Below, in pieces: positions 1-7,998 of a DNA stretch of 64,000 nt. Position 1 is the first letter of the stretch. Each line of letters starts with the position of its first letter. The DNA comes from Bacteroides faecis MAJ27 (GTDB taxonomy: Bacteria; Bacteroidota; Bacteroidia; Bacteroidales; Bacteroidaceae): contig NZ_FNNN01000023.1 in the NCBI RefSeq assembly GCF_900106755.1, positions 30,564 through 94,563 on the forward strand, read 5' to 3'. Under the pieces are notes generated by a model. The model was not told where the DNA came from. It saw only the letters and a program-made list of their open reading frames with translations, and did not search any database. The translations under genes and the position numbers were made by a program.

Positions 1-2107
1 TAGATTTCATATCGCGCATTGCCAGGCGGGCTTCTTCACTGCCCGGATACTTTTCAATTACTTGTTTATATGCATTGATTGCCTGATCGAAGTTACCGTT
101 CTGATAGTACAGCAAACCGATTTCGGCTGCGGCTTTCCGGCTGACAGGGCTTTCGGGATATTTCTCCAGCATTTCCTTGAAGGAGGTAATAGCCTGGCTG
201 TTGTTGTCCATCAATACATAAGAACGGCCTTTCTCGTAAATGGCGTTCACTGCATACGGAGAAGAAGGATATTTGCCCACCAGTCTGTTCAGAAGAGTGA
301 TCTTGCCGGTATAGTCTTTCTGCAAACCGGATACGAGTGCCAACTGATAGAATGAATAATCTCCGGAAGGAGTATTCATTTGTTCGGCTTGCGAATAATA
401 ATGTTTGGCTTCTTCGAAGTTGCGCACATTCAAGTGGCAGTCTCCGATACGGTTGTAGGCATCTGCAAGTGCTGTTCTGTTCTCTCCTTTTTCCAGCTGG
501 ATATATTTTTGGAAGTAATTACTTGCCTGTGTGTAGTCCTTACGGTGGAAGGCAATGTATCCTAAGTTGTAGTTGGCGAGTGCATACATTTCATTATTAG
601 GCTGCGTGGTCAGTTGCAGGTAAGCGTTGAAATCGCGGGCGGCTTCCATCATTCGGTTGAGGCGGTAGTAAGATTCTCCACACCAGTAGTAAGCGTCCGC
701 TTTGGTCTGGCGGTTGTACTGTCCGATGGCAATAGACTGGTTCAGATATTGGAGAGCCTGCTCGAAGTTGGCATTGGCAAATGACTGTGTGCCCAGCTGA
801 AAGAGAATCTTTTGTTTGGCTTCCATGATCTGTGCACTTGGTTTTGCTATTCGTTCGATAGACTTCAAGGCAGCTTCGTAGCTGCGGGTATTCATATAAA
901 CTTCTACCAGATAGTTGCTTACTTTCTCGGCATACGGAGATGTCGGGAATTCATTGAGGAATTTCTCAAAGGCGGTTACCGACTCACCGAAAGCTGAATA
1001 GGAAGTTTCGTGCAGGCAAAGTGCGTAGTTATAAGCAGCCTGTTCCTTAATCTGGAGATTGGCACTGGAAGCGGCGGCCTGTTCGAAAGCCATACGTGCC
1101 TTGTTTTTTTCTGCTAGCTGTAGGTATGAAAGTCCCATGTGCAGGTAAGCATTCTGTGTCAGTGCATCGTTGGTCGTAGTCACTTGTCCCAGCATTTCTG
1201 CTGCTTTGGAGTAGACTTTGGTTTGGTAATAGGAGAGGCCCAGCATATATAGCGCATCACGGCGGGGAGCGGAGTGATCTCTGTCCAGATAGCCGGTGAA
1301 TGCTTCTACTGCCTGATGATATTGGCCGAAGTGGTAGTAAGCATCTCCCAGAATACGGTACATTTCGGCGGCATGTTCGTTGTTAGGATAGGCCGACAGG
1401 TAATTCTGTGCTACAATCTGTGCCTTATCGTAGTTCTTCTTGATGGCATAAATCTCTGCTATATAATAAGGTACGAGTGCTTTGTATTTGGGATCGTCCT
1501 GCAAGGGGAGGAAATCTTTCAATGCCTCGTCATAACGTTTCTGAGTGTAACGGATGTAAGCAAGATAGTAGCTGCAATCCTTTGCATATTTGGGACTGCT
1601 GGCACGCAATGTTTCAAACCAGATGGCGGCTTCTTTCAGATTATCGGTCTTCATGTAGCAGGTTGCCAGTTGGTAGGTGCGGTCGTCACGTTCTTCATTA
1701 CCCAACAGATCGAGGCGGGTAGAGTTGAAGAGAGCTAATGCCTCATCATATTTCCCTTCGTAGAAATAACAGGAGGCCAACAACGAATAGATGCGGTTGG
1801 CATAAGGAGTATCGGGATAACGTTCGAGGTACTTACGCAGTAACTCGATGCGGTTTTTGTCTTTCAGTTCATAAGCCGAACTGACTAACATATATTCTGC
1901 GTCCTGAAGGAGACTTGCTGTTGGCTTTTGCTTTACAAATGCTTTCAATGCAGGTATAGCGGCTGCATAATTTTTTTCCTGGAAAAGTTCTTTACCTTCT
2001 TTATAAAGGTTGACAGGAGAGGTTATCTTTTCGCTTGTCTGTGCGGAGATGGCAATCGGCGCACAACACAACAAGGTGCAGATAATTCGTGATATTCTTT
2101 TCTTCAT
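1..2107 (-). CDS. Large periplasmic tetratricopeptide-repeat protein (C-terminus beyond window)
   Basis: An open minus-strand frame starts at ATG 2107-2105 and continues without a stop to the left edge, giving at least 702 residues. The first ~21 residues (MKKRISRIICTLLCCAPIAI, then SAQ) form a signal peptide, so the protein is exported. The rest is a chain of 34-residue helix pairs typical of TPR/Sel1-like scaffolds, for example YYFAEGKYDEAL-type and GNFDQAINAYKQVIEKYPGS repeats, with the spacing seen in BamD/YbgF-type proteins. Such proteins usually hold envelope complexes together; the partner cannot be read from the sequence. A TATTTTTG box lies 16 nt upstream of the start. The same frame is open at both ends of the visible region, so the gene is intact here. 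Membership of the TPR class is firm; the specific role is unknown. Confidence 0.85.
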   Translation of the reverse strand, partial: MKKRISRIICTLLCCAPIAISAQTSEKITSPVNLYKEGKELFQEKNYAAAIPALKAFVKQKPTASLLQDAEYMLVSSAYELKDKNRIELLRKYLERYPDTPYANRIYSLLASCYFYEGKYDEALALFNSTRLDLLGNEERDDRTYQLATCYMKTDNLKEAAIWFETLRASSPKYAKDCSYYLAYIRYTQKRYDEALKDFLPLQDDPKYKALVPYYIAEIYAIKKNYDKAQIVAQNYLSAYPNNEHAAEMYRILGDAYYHFGQYHQAVEAFTGYLDRDHSAPRRDALYMLGLSYYQTKVYSKAAEMLGQVTTTNDALTQNAYLHMGLSYLQLAEKNKARMAFEQAAASSANLQIKEQAAYNYALCLHETSYSAFGESVTAFEKFLNEFPTSPYAEKVSNYLVEVYMNTRSYEAALKSIERIAKPSAQIMEAKQKILFQLGTQSFANANFEQALQYLNQSIAIGQYNRQTKADAYYWCGESYYRLNRMMEAARDFNAYLQLTTQPNNEMYALANYNLGYIAFHRKDYTQASNYFQKYIQLEKGENRTALADAYNRIGDCHLNVRNFEEAKHYYSQAEQMNTPSGDYSFYQLALVSGLQKDYTGKITLLNRLVGKYPSSPYAVNAIYEKGRSYVLMDNNSQAITSFKEMLEKYPESPVSRKAAAEIGLLYYQNGNFDQAINAYKQVIEKYPGSEEARLAMRDMKS

Positions 2108-2122
2108 AATCTAGTGTTTTGA

Positions 2123-2130
2123 CAAAAATA
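2123..2130 (-). promoter_or_regulatory. Bacteroides -7 promoter box for the TPR gene
   Basis: Read on the minus strand this is TATTTTTG, a match to the Bacteroides TAnnTTTG -7 element. It sits 16 nt upstream of the TPR start codon. No clear TTTG -33 element is visible at the expected spacing. Confidence 0.4.
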
Positions 2131-2195
2131 CGACTATATCTTCCAACGAAAACCCTTTGAAAGTTATTTTATAATCATTTAAATCTTTATGTAAA

Positions 2196-2291
2196 TTATC
2201 TCTCATCGATTTTGAATCCGAGATACTTATTCTTTTTTGACTCTTTTTCATCTTTCTGATGAGGGTAATTAAGTCTGATGTTGAATTTCAT
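2196..2291 (-). CDS. Possible 31-residue small basic protein
   Basis: A short minus-strand frame from ATG 2291-2289 to TAA 2198-2196 encodes 31 residues, beginning MKFNIRLNYPHQ and ending GFKIDER. It is lysine- and glutamate-rich with no membrane segment. Its support is positional: a TATCTTTG -7 box lies on the same strand at 2331-2324, about 32 nt upstream of the ATG, in a stretch otherwise without a gene between the TPR and Nudix genes. No family is recognised. It may instead be an untranslated leader reading toward the TPR gene. Confidence 0.3.
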   Translation of the reverse strand: MKFNIRLNYPHQKDEKESKKNKYLGFKIDER

Positions 2292-2323
2292 GTGATTGTT
2301 GTTTTTATAATTAATGGCGGTTA

Positions 2324-2331
2324 CAAAGATA
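2324..2331 (-). promoter_or_regulatory. Bacteroides -7 promoter box facing the small ORF and TPR gene
   Basis: Read on the minus strand this is TATCTTTG, a full match to TAnnTTTG. No TTTG is found 19-21 nt upstream. A transcript from here would cover the 31-codon frame and possibly run on into the TPR gene. Confidence 0.4.
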
Positions 2332-2399
2332 ATACGAATCTTAGTATTTTCCTCATTTAAAACGTTTTCTGATACCCGAAAGTTTAGTAAACCCTTTAG

Positions 2400-2924
2400 T
2401 TAACTGTGCTGAGCCAGAAACTGTACAACTCCCCGTCGAATGGAATCCAACCCGAAATCTTCCGGACGTATCTCCGATAACGGCAGAAAGAAAGCATCTG
2501 CCACGTCATCCATTGCCGAGAAATGGCTCATGTCTTTTACGGTACAAAGAAAGAACATATCGAGGGTATGCACGGGAAAGCCCGAATAGATATAGATGTT
2601 CGGCAAGGAGAACTGATAGACCGCTTTGTCCACCTTCAATCCTGTCTCCTCTAATACTTCTCTGCTTACACCTTCTTCTCCTGTTTCGTTCATATCGATA
2701 AACCCTCCGGGAAGATCGAGAGTGCCTTTTGCAGGTTCTTTGGCACGGCGGCAGACTAGCAGTTCGTTCTTTTCATTCAGAATCAGCGCCACAGTAGCGG
2801 CAGACGGATTGAAATAATAAACGAAACCACAGTCTGTGCATTTCTTAGACTTTTCATTGTTCACTTCGAAATGTGGAGAACCGCATTCGGGGCAATACAG
2901 AAATTGCGCAAGAGGATGTTTCAT
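2400..2924 (-). CDS. Zinc-ribbon Nudix hydrolase (NudC-like)
   Basis: The 174-residue protein starts with a zinc ribbon (CPEC at ~13-16 and CTDC at ~29-32) followed by a Nudix domain. The Nudix box is complete: GGFIDMNETGEEGVS then REVLEETGL, fitting GX5EX7REUXEEXGU. Nudix enzymes hydrolyse nucleoside diphosphates linked to another group; the N-terminal ribbon resembles NADH pyrophosphatase and ADP-ribose-type enzymes, but the protein is shorter than E. coli NudC, so the substrate is open. A longer frame begins at a TTG (2933); the ATG at 2924 is preferred because the extra residues are not needed for the ribbon. It is monocistronic and divergent from the aldolase gene. Confidence 0.85.
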   Translation of the reverse strand: MKHPLAQFLYCPECGSPHFEVNNEKSKKCTDCGFVYYFNPSAATVALILNEKNELLVCRRAKEPAKGTLDLPGGFIDMNETGEEGVSREVLEETGLKVDKAVYQFSLPNIYIYSGFPVHTLDMFFLCTVKDMSHFSAMDDVADAFFLPLSEIRPEDFGLDSIRRGVVQFLAQHS

Positions 2925-3072
2925 AATTATCAATTTTATATAAAAGATTGTCTGCCCACAAAAATATAAAATCTTTTCTTCAGATATGGAATAATGTGAT
3001 TACAAAATAGTAAATACCCCGTCTTATTAGTATCATTAACAACAATCATATACAAATTAAAAGAATCAGGCT

Positions 3073-4002
3073 ATGAATAACAAAATGAATGTTCCTTTAT
3101 CGGGAATTATTCCTCCGTTGGTAACTCCTTTGCTGGATGATGATGTATTGGATGTGGAAGGTTTGCAAAAGCTGATTGAACATCTCATTGCAGGTGGCGT
3201 ACATGCTCTTTTTGTGTTGGGAACTACCGGTGAATCGCAAAGTCTCAGTTATAAATTGAGGGTGGAAATGATTAAAAATACCTGTCGTATAGCGAAAGGA
3301 CGGTTGCCGGTACTGGTATGTATTTCTGATACCTCGATTGTGGAGAGCGTGAACCTTGCCTGTATAGCGGCTGATCATGGGGCCGATGCTGTCGTTTCTG
3401 CTCCTCCCTATTATTTTGCGACAGGTCAGCCCGAATTGATCGAGTTCTATGAAAATTTGCTGCCTCAGTTGCCGTTGCCCTTGTTCCTGTATAATATGCC
3501 GACTCATACCAAAGTGAACTTTGCACCGTCTACTATTCAGCGGATAGCAGAGAATCCCGGAGTGATCGGTTTTAAAGACAGTTCGGCAAATACTGTTTAT
3601 TTCCAGTCGGTGATGTATGCCATGAAAGATAATCCGGACTTTTCGATGCTGGTAGGACCGGAAGAAATAATGGCGGAGTCCGTGCTTCTGGGGGCTCATG
3701 GCGGAGTAAACGGAGGGGCGAATATGTTCCCCGGACTGTATGTGAGCTTATACAATGCTGCAAAAAATGCGGATATCGAAGAAGTGAGACGTTTGCAGGA
3801 AAAAGTGATGCAAATCAGTGCCACGATCTATGCGGTAGGGCAACATGGGTCCAGTTACCTGAAAGGTCTGAAATGTGCTCTCAATCTACTGGGAATATGC
3901 AGTGATTATGTAGCTGCGCCTTTCCATAAGTTTGAACAACGGGAAAGAGGAAAGATATGGAAAGCGCTTCAAAATCTGGGAGTGGATGTAGTGTTGAGGT
4001 AA
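3073..4002 (+). CDS. DapA/NanA-superfamily Schiff-base aldolase or synthase
   Basis: A 309-residue (beta/alpha)8 protein of the dihydrodipicolinate synthase/N-acetylneuraminate lyase superfamily. Visible landmarks are GTTGESQSL (~50-58, phosphate/carboxylate loop), YNMP (Tyr of the catalytic triad) and GFKDSS carrying the Schiff-base lysine. It has an extra ~10 N-terminal residues relative to DapA. The neighbour 25 nt downstream is a sodium:solute symporter in the same direction, which points to catabolism of an imported sugar acid or 2-oxo acid rather than lysine synthesis. No lysine genes and no sialic-acid genes (epimerase, NanK) are nearby. The class is firm; the substrate is not known. 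Confidence 0.8.
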   Translation: MNNKMNVPLSGIIPPLVTPLLDDDVLDVEGLQKLIEHLIAGGVHALFVLGTTGESQSLSYKLRVEMIKNTCRIAKGRLPVLVCISDTSIVESVNLACIAADHGADAVVSAPPYYFATGQPELIEFYENLLPQLPLPLFLYNMPTHTKVNFAPSTIQRIAENPGVIGFKDSSANTVYFQSVMYAMKDNPDFSMLVGPEEIMAESVLLGAHGGVNGGANMFPGLYVSLYNAAKNADIEEVRRLQEKVMQISATIYAVGQHGSSYLKGLKCALNLLGICSDYVAAPFHKFEQRERGKIWKALQNLGVDVVLR

Positions 4003-4027
4003 TTAATTTAACTAAAAATGAACGGCT

Positions 4028-5497
4028 ATGTCTATTCTCGACATTATAATTTTTTTATTCTTCACGGGGGGAGTTGTTGTCTTCGGCTGCTCTTTTTTCA
4101 ACAAGAAACGTTCGTCGGAGGAGTTTACTTCGGCAGGACGTTCCCTTCCGGGTTGGGTTGTGGGAATGTCTATTTTCGCAACGTATGTGAGTAGTATCAG
4201 TTATCTGGCTTATCCGGGCAAAGCATATATGTCCGATTGGAATGCTTTTGTATTCAGCTTGTCCATTCCGATAGCTTCGTACTTTGCTGCTAAATATTTT
4301 GTACCCTTTTATCGTTCTATCGGAAGCGTATCGGCTTACAGCTTTCTGGAAGAACGCTTTGGCCTCTGGGCGCGCATGTATGCGTCATCATGTTATCTTT
4401 TGACACAAGTTGCCCGGATGGGCTCTATTTTGTATCTGCTCGCATTGCCTATGAATGCTTTGCTGGGATGGGATATCAAAATGATTATTGCAATAACCAG
4501 CATCGCTATTATTGCCTATTCAATGCTGGGTGGTCTGAAGGCGGTGATATGGACGGAAGCAATTCAGGGATTTATTTTGATTGGTGGTGCAGTCGTTTGT
4601 CTTTGTGTACTGATGTTTAAGATGCCCGAAGGACCTGCCCAGGTATTTCAAATAGCGATAACTGATCATAAGTTCAGTTTGGGAAGTTTCGGAAGCAGTT
4701 TGACCGAATCTACTTTCTGGGTATGTCTTATTTATGGTGTGTTTATCAATCTGCAGAATTATGGCATTGATCAGAATTACGTACAGCGTTATCTGACCGC
4801 AAAGAGTGATAAGCAGGCTAAGTTCTCAGCTCTTTTCGGAGGTTATCTCTTTATTCCGGTTTCTGCCGTGTTCTTTATGATAGGTACGGCATTGTATGCA
4901 TATTGCAAGGTATTTCCGGAATTTCTTCCGGCAGGAGTTGAGGGAGATGCAGTCTTTCCCTATTTTATTGTGCATGCGCTTCCGACCGGATTAACCGGAT
5001 TGCTGATTGCCTCTATTTTTGCTGCCGGTATGAGTACGGTGGCTACGAGCATTACCAGTTCGGCTACTATCATTCTCACGGATTATTATACCCGCTATAT
5101 GAATAAAAAGCCGACAGAAAAACAGTCGGTGAGGGCCTTGTACATTTCTAATGTCTTTATTGGAGTAATTGGCATTTTTGTAGCACTGGCGTTTTTGAAT
5201 GTAGAAAGTGCACTGGATGCATGGTGGGCTTTGTCCTCCATCTTTAGCGGTGGTATGCTGGGACTCTTCCTGCTGGGGTATATTTCAAAGAAGGCGCGGA
5301 ATGTTGACGCCGTTTTGGGAGTGATCTGTGGCATTATCGTTGTCGTCTGGATGAGCTTGTCTCCTATCTTCTTTAAGGATGGTTTTATGAGCGAATATGC
5401 AAGTCCGTTTCATGCTAACCTGACCATTGTCTTCGGAACCATTGTTATCTTTCTGGCAGGCTTTCTCAGTATGCGTTTGCTGAAAACAAAGAAGTAG
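4028..5497 (+). CDS. Sodium:solute symporter (SSS family)
   Basis: A 489-residue polytopic inner-membrane protein with about 13 hydrophobic segments. The N-terminal RSLPGWVVGMSIFATYVSSISYL region and the later AAGMSTVATSITSSATI segment are characteristic of the SSS family, which includes carriers for sugars, sialic acid, proline and pantothenate. It would bring a solute in with Na+. It starts 25 nt after the DapA-like gene and is probably co-transcribed, so its substrate is likely the precursor of that enzyme's reaction. There is no obvious terminator before the ahpC promoter. Confidence 0.85.
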   Translation: MSILDIIIFLFFTGGVVVFGCSFFNKKRSSEEFTSAGRSLPGWVVGMSIFATYVSSISYLAYPGKAYMSDWNAFVFSLSIPIASYFAAKYFVPFYRSIGSVSAYSFLEERFGLWARMYASSCYLLTQVARMGSILYLLALPMNALLGWDIKMIIAITSIAIIAYSMLGGLKAVIWTEAIQGFILIGGAVVCLCVLMFKMPEGPAQVFQIAITDHKFSLGSFGSSLTESTFWVCLIYGVFINLQNYGIDQNYVQRYLTAKSDKQAKFSALFGGYLFIPVSAVFFMIGTALYAYCKVFPEFLPAGVEGDAVFPYFIVHALPTGLTGLLIASIFAAGMSTVATSITSSATIILTDYYTRYMNKKPTEKQSVRALYISNVFIGVIGIFVALAFLNVESALDAWWALSSIFSGGMLGLFLLGYISKKARNVDAVLGVICGIIVVVWMSLSPIFFKDGFMSEYASPFHANLTIVFGTIVIFLAGFLSMRLLKTKK

Positions 5498-5568
5498 AAA
5501 AAGGTAGCTTCACTGGCAGGCATATTGGTTTCATCTATTATCCGATAGAATTATTCGATTGGACTTTT

Positions 5569-5601
5569 TTTGCAAAGGCGGGGTTTCTGCCTTTATCTTT
5601 G
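5569..5601 (+). promoter_or_regulatory. ahpC promoter (-33 TTTG, -7 TATCTTTG)
   Basis: TTTG at 5569-5572 and TATCTTTG at 5594-5601 are separated by 21 nt, a close match to the Bacteroides primary-sigma promoter. Just upstream lie CTAT (5535-5538) and GATAG (5544-5548) half-sites followed by CGAT at the spacing of a degenerate OxyR site, which would suit peroxide induction. The OxyR reading is inference. Confidence 0.75.
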
Positions 5602-5636
5602 CATCAGAAACAAAAAACAAAACGATGTTTCTGATG
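5602..5636 (+). promoter_or_regulatory. 10-bp inverted repeat in the ahpC leader
   Basis: CATCAGAAAC (5602-5611) and GTTTCTGATG (5627-5636) are a perfect inverted repeat with a 15-nt A-rich loop, beginning right at the end of the -7 box. It is either an operator over the transcription start or a 5' stem-loop protecting the highly expressed ahpC mRNA. Confidence 0.5.
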
Positions 5637-5679
5637 TTATAAGTCAAATCAATTAATAACAATAAAAGCAATAAAGAGT

Positions 5680-6246
5680 ATGGAACCAATTTTAAATTCT
5701 CAACTTCCTGAATTCAGCGTTCAGGCTTTTCAAAACGGAGTCTTCAAGACAGTAACCAACAACGACCTGAAAGGTAAATGGGCAATCCTTTTCTTCTACC
5801 CTGCTGACTTTACATTTGTATGTCCGACGGAATTGGTAGATATGGCTGACAAATATGCTCAGTTCCAGGAAATGGGTGTGGAAATCTACTCGGTAAGTAC
5901 TGACTCGCATTTCGTACACAAAGCCTGGCATGATGCTTCCGAAAGTATCCGTAAGATTAAATATCCGATGTTGGCAGACCCGACCGGCGCTTTGAGCCGT
6001 GCACTGGGTGTGTATATCGAAGAAGAAGGTATGGCTTATCGTGGTACATTCGTTGTCAATCCGGAAGGAAAGATTAAAGTGGTGGAACTGAATGATAACA
6101 ATATTGGTCGTGACGCCAGCGAATTGCTTCGCAAAGTAGAAGCCGCACAGTTTGTAGCTACTCACGACGGAGAAGTTTGCCCGGCTAAATGGAAGAAGGG
6201 CGAATCTACTCTGAAGCCAAGCATTGACCTTGTCGGTAAGATTTGA
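5680..6246 (+). CDS. ahpC: Alkyl hydroperoxide reductase, peroxiredoxin subunit
   Basis: A 188-residue typical 2-Cys peroxiredoxin of the AhpC/Prx1 class. The peroxidatic cysteine lies in FYPADFTFVCPTEL (Cys ~48) and the resolving cysteine in GEVCPAKW near residue 167. It reduces H2O2, organic peroxides and peroxynitrite in the cytoplasm and is recharged by AhpF, encoded next. Length matches the family (187-188). It has its own strong promoter and 5' hairpin, and is followed by an intercistronic terminator-like stem that should leave AhpC in excess over AhpF. Confidence 0.97.
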   Translation: MEPILNSQLPEFSVQAFQNGVFKTVTNNDLKGKWAILFFYPADFTFVCPTELVDMADKYAQFQEMGVEIYSVSTDSHFVHKAWHDASESIRKIKYPMLADPTGALSRALGVYIEEEGMAYRGTFVVNPEGKIKVVELNDNNIGRDASELLRKVEAAQFVATHDGEVCPAKWKKGESTLKPSIDLVGKI

Positions 6247-6266
6247 TAGATCTTGATAATGTGTGT

Positions 6267-6304
6267 GAAGGGCCGGTAACGGAGACGCTGCCGGCCCTTC
6301 TTTT
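6267..6304 (+). terminator. Intercistronic terminator/attenuator between ahpC and ahpF
   Basis: GAAGGGCCGG (6267-6276) pairs perfectly with CCGGCCCTTC (6291-6300) and is followed by only four T residues. It lies between two co-directional genes of one pathway, so partial termination or 3'-end protection of ahpC mRNA is the likely role. Confidence 0.7.
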
Positions 6305-6328
6305 AAAAGAATGAAAGGAGAAAGAGAG

Positions 6329-7879
6329 ATGTTAGAACCTGCATTAAAAGAACAACTGAAGGGTATTTTTGCCGGACTGGAGGCTGATTTCACCTTTGAT
6401 ATATCCGTGTCAGCCAGTCATGAAAGCCGTGCTGGATTGCTGGAGTTACTGGAAGATGTAGCCGAATGCTCCACCCATATCACTTGCGTGGTAAATGAAG
6501 GAAGCGGACTGAAATTTGCGATATGGAAGAATGGGCATCCAACAGGAATCACTTTCCGTGCTATTCCCAATGGACACGAGTTTACTTCTTTGTTGCTCGC
6601 TATCCTGAATTTGGACGGTAAGGGAAAGAATTTTCCGGATGAGGCTGTCTGCAATCGTGTAAAAGCGTTGAAAGGTCCGGTACATTTGGTGACTTATGTT
6701 TCACTTACTTGTACTAACTGTCCGGATGTGGTACAGGCTTTGAATGCAATGACAACGCTGAACCCTTCCATCACACATGAAATGGTTGACGGAGCGCTGT
6801 ATCAGGATGAGGTGGACGCATTGAAGATACAAGGCGTGCCTTCTGTTTTCGCTGATGGAAAGCTGCTTCATGTGGGGCGCGGTGAATTTGGCGAACTGCT
6901 TGCTAAATTGGAAGCGCAATATGGTATTGATGAAACCAAAGCGGAAACGGAAGTGAAGGAATATGACGTAATTGTGGCTGGTGGAGGTCCTGCCGGAGTA
7001 TCGGCAGCTATCTATTCCGCCCGTAAAGGATTACGTGTGGCGATTGTTGCCGAACGTGTCGGCGGACAGGTAAAAGAAACGGTAGGTATTGAAAATCTGA
7101 TTTCTGTTCCCGAAACGACAGGAAGTGAACTTGCCGATAACCTGAAAACACATTTGTTGCGTTATCCGGTAGATCTGTTGGAACAGCGCAGGATAGAAAA
7201 GGTGGAACTTACTGGAAAAGATAAATTGGTGACTACCTCCGTAGGGGAGAGATTCATTGCTCCTGCATTGATTATCGCTACCGGTGCAAGCTGGCGGAAA
7301 TTGAATGTTCCTGGCGAGAATGAGTATATTGGTCGCGGAGTAGCTTTCTGTCCCCATTGTGACGGACCTTTTTATAAAGGAAAGCATGTAGCAGTAGTAG
7401 GCGGTGGAAATTCCGGTGTTGAAGCTGCTATTGACTTGGCGGGTATCTGTTCTAAAGTAACGGTCTTTGAGTTTATGGATGAACTGAAAGCGGATAATGT
7501 ACTTCAGGAAAGACTCAAATCTTTGCCGAATGTGGAAGTTTTTGTTAGTTCACAGACTACTGAAGTGATTGGCAACGGTGATAAACTGACAGCCTTACGC
7601 ATCAAGGACCGTAAGACGGAGGAAGAACGATTGGTAGAACTTGATGGTGTATTTGTACAGATTGGCCTCTCTGCCAATAGTGCTGTTTTCCGTGATGTGG
7701 TAGAGACAAACCGGCCGGGTGAAGTCGTGATTGATGCCCATTGTCGCACCAATGTCACTGGTATCTATGCAGCAGGAGATGTATCGACTGTGCCTTATAA
7801 GCAGATCATTATTTCTATGGGTGAAGGTGCTAAAGCTGCCCTTTCTGCCTTTGATGACCGGGTACGCGGTGTCATTTGA
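6329..7879 (+). CDS. ahpF: Alkyl hydroperoxide reductase, flavoprotein subunit
   Basis: A thioredoxin-reductase-like flavoprotein with the AhpF-specific N-terminal double thioredoxin fold. The N-terminal redox centre is LTCTNCPDV; the FAD motif is VIVAGGGPAGVSAA, the active-site disulfide CPHCDGPF, the NAD(P)H motif VAVVGGGNSGVEAA, and the C-terminal FAD motif is GIYAAGDVS. It passes electrons from NADH to AhpC. The frame is open from 6311, but ATG 6329 is preferred: it is preceded by an AAAGGAG stretch and gives MLEPALKEQLK, the usual AhpF N-terminus. The resulting 516 residues fit the family. Confidence 0.95.
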   Translation: MLEPALKEQLKGIFAGLEADFTFDISVSASHESRAGLLELLEDVAECSTHITCVVNEGSGLKFAIWKNGHPTGITFRAIPNGHEFTSLLLAILNLDGKGKNFPDEAVCNRVKALKGPVHLVTYVSLTCTNCPDVVQALNAMTTLNPSITHEMVDGALYQDEVDALKIQGVPSVFADGKLLHVGRGEFGELLAKLEAQYGIDETKAETEVKEYDVIVAGGGPAGVSAAIYSARKGLRVAIVAERVGGQVKETVGIENLISVPETTGSELADNLKTHLLRYPVDLLEQRRIEKVELTGKDKLVTTSVGERFIAPALIIATGASWRKLNVPGENEYIGRGVAFCPHCDGPFYKGKHVAVVGGGNSGVEAAIDLAGICSKVTVFEFMDELKADNVLQERLKSLPNVEVFVSSQTTEVIGNGDKLTALRIKDRKTEEERLVELDGVFVQIGLSANSAVFRDVVETNRPGEVVIDAHCRTNVTGIYAAGDVSTVPYKQIIISMGEGAKAALSAFDDRVRGVI

Positions 7880-7922
7880 TAAAATAGATTATTTATACAT
7901 CCCCCCTCTTGTATAAATAATG

Positions 7923-7960
7923 GCCACAGAGATTCTGATAAAGTCTCTTGTGGCTTTTAT
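7923..7960 (+). terminator. Rho-independent terminator after ahpF
   Basis: GCCACAGAGA (7923-7932) pairs with TCTCTTGTGGC (7944-7954) with one bulge and is followed by a T-rich tail running to about 7966. Confidence 0.8.
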
Positions 7961-7998
7961 TTTTTTCTTACCTTTGTCATACAAATATTTAACCCCCA

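Noticed and set aside
1274..1738. Plus-strand frames opposite the TPR gene
   Set aside because: The minus strand is open end to end with TPR repeats and a signal peptide, so these are shadows.
3073..4002. Assignment as nanA (sialate lyase)
   Set aside because: No epimerase, kinase or sialate transporter genes nearby, and the GTTGE form is shared with DapA-type enzymes; kept at superfamily level.
5692..6393. Long open frame antisense to ahpC
   Set aside because: It mirrors the codon bias of ahpC, has no promoter or homology-like motif, and overlaps the intercistronic terminator.
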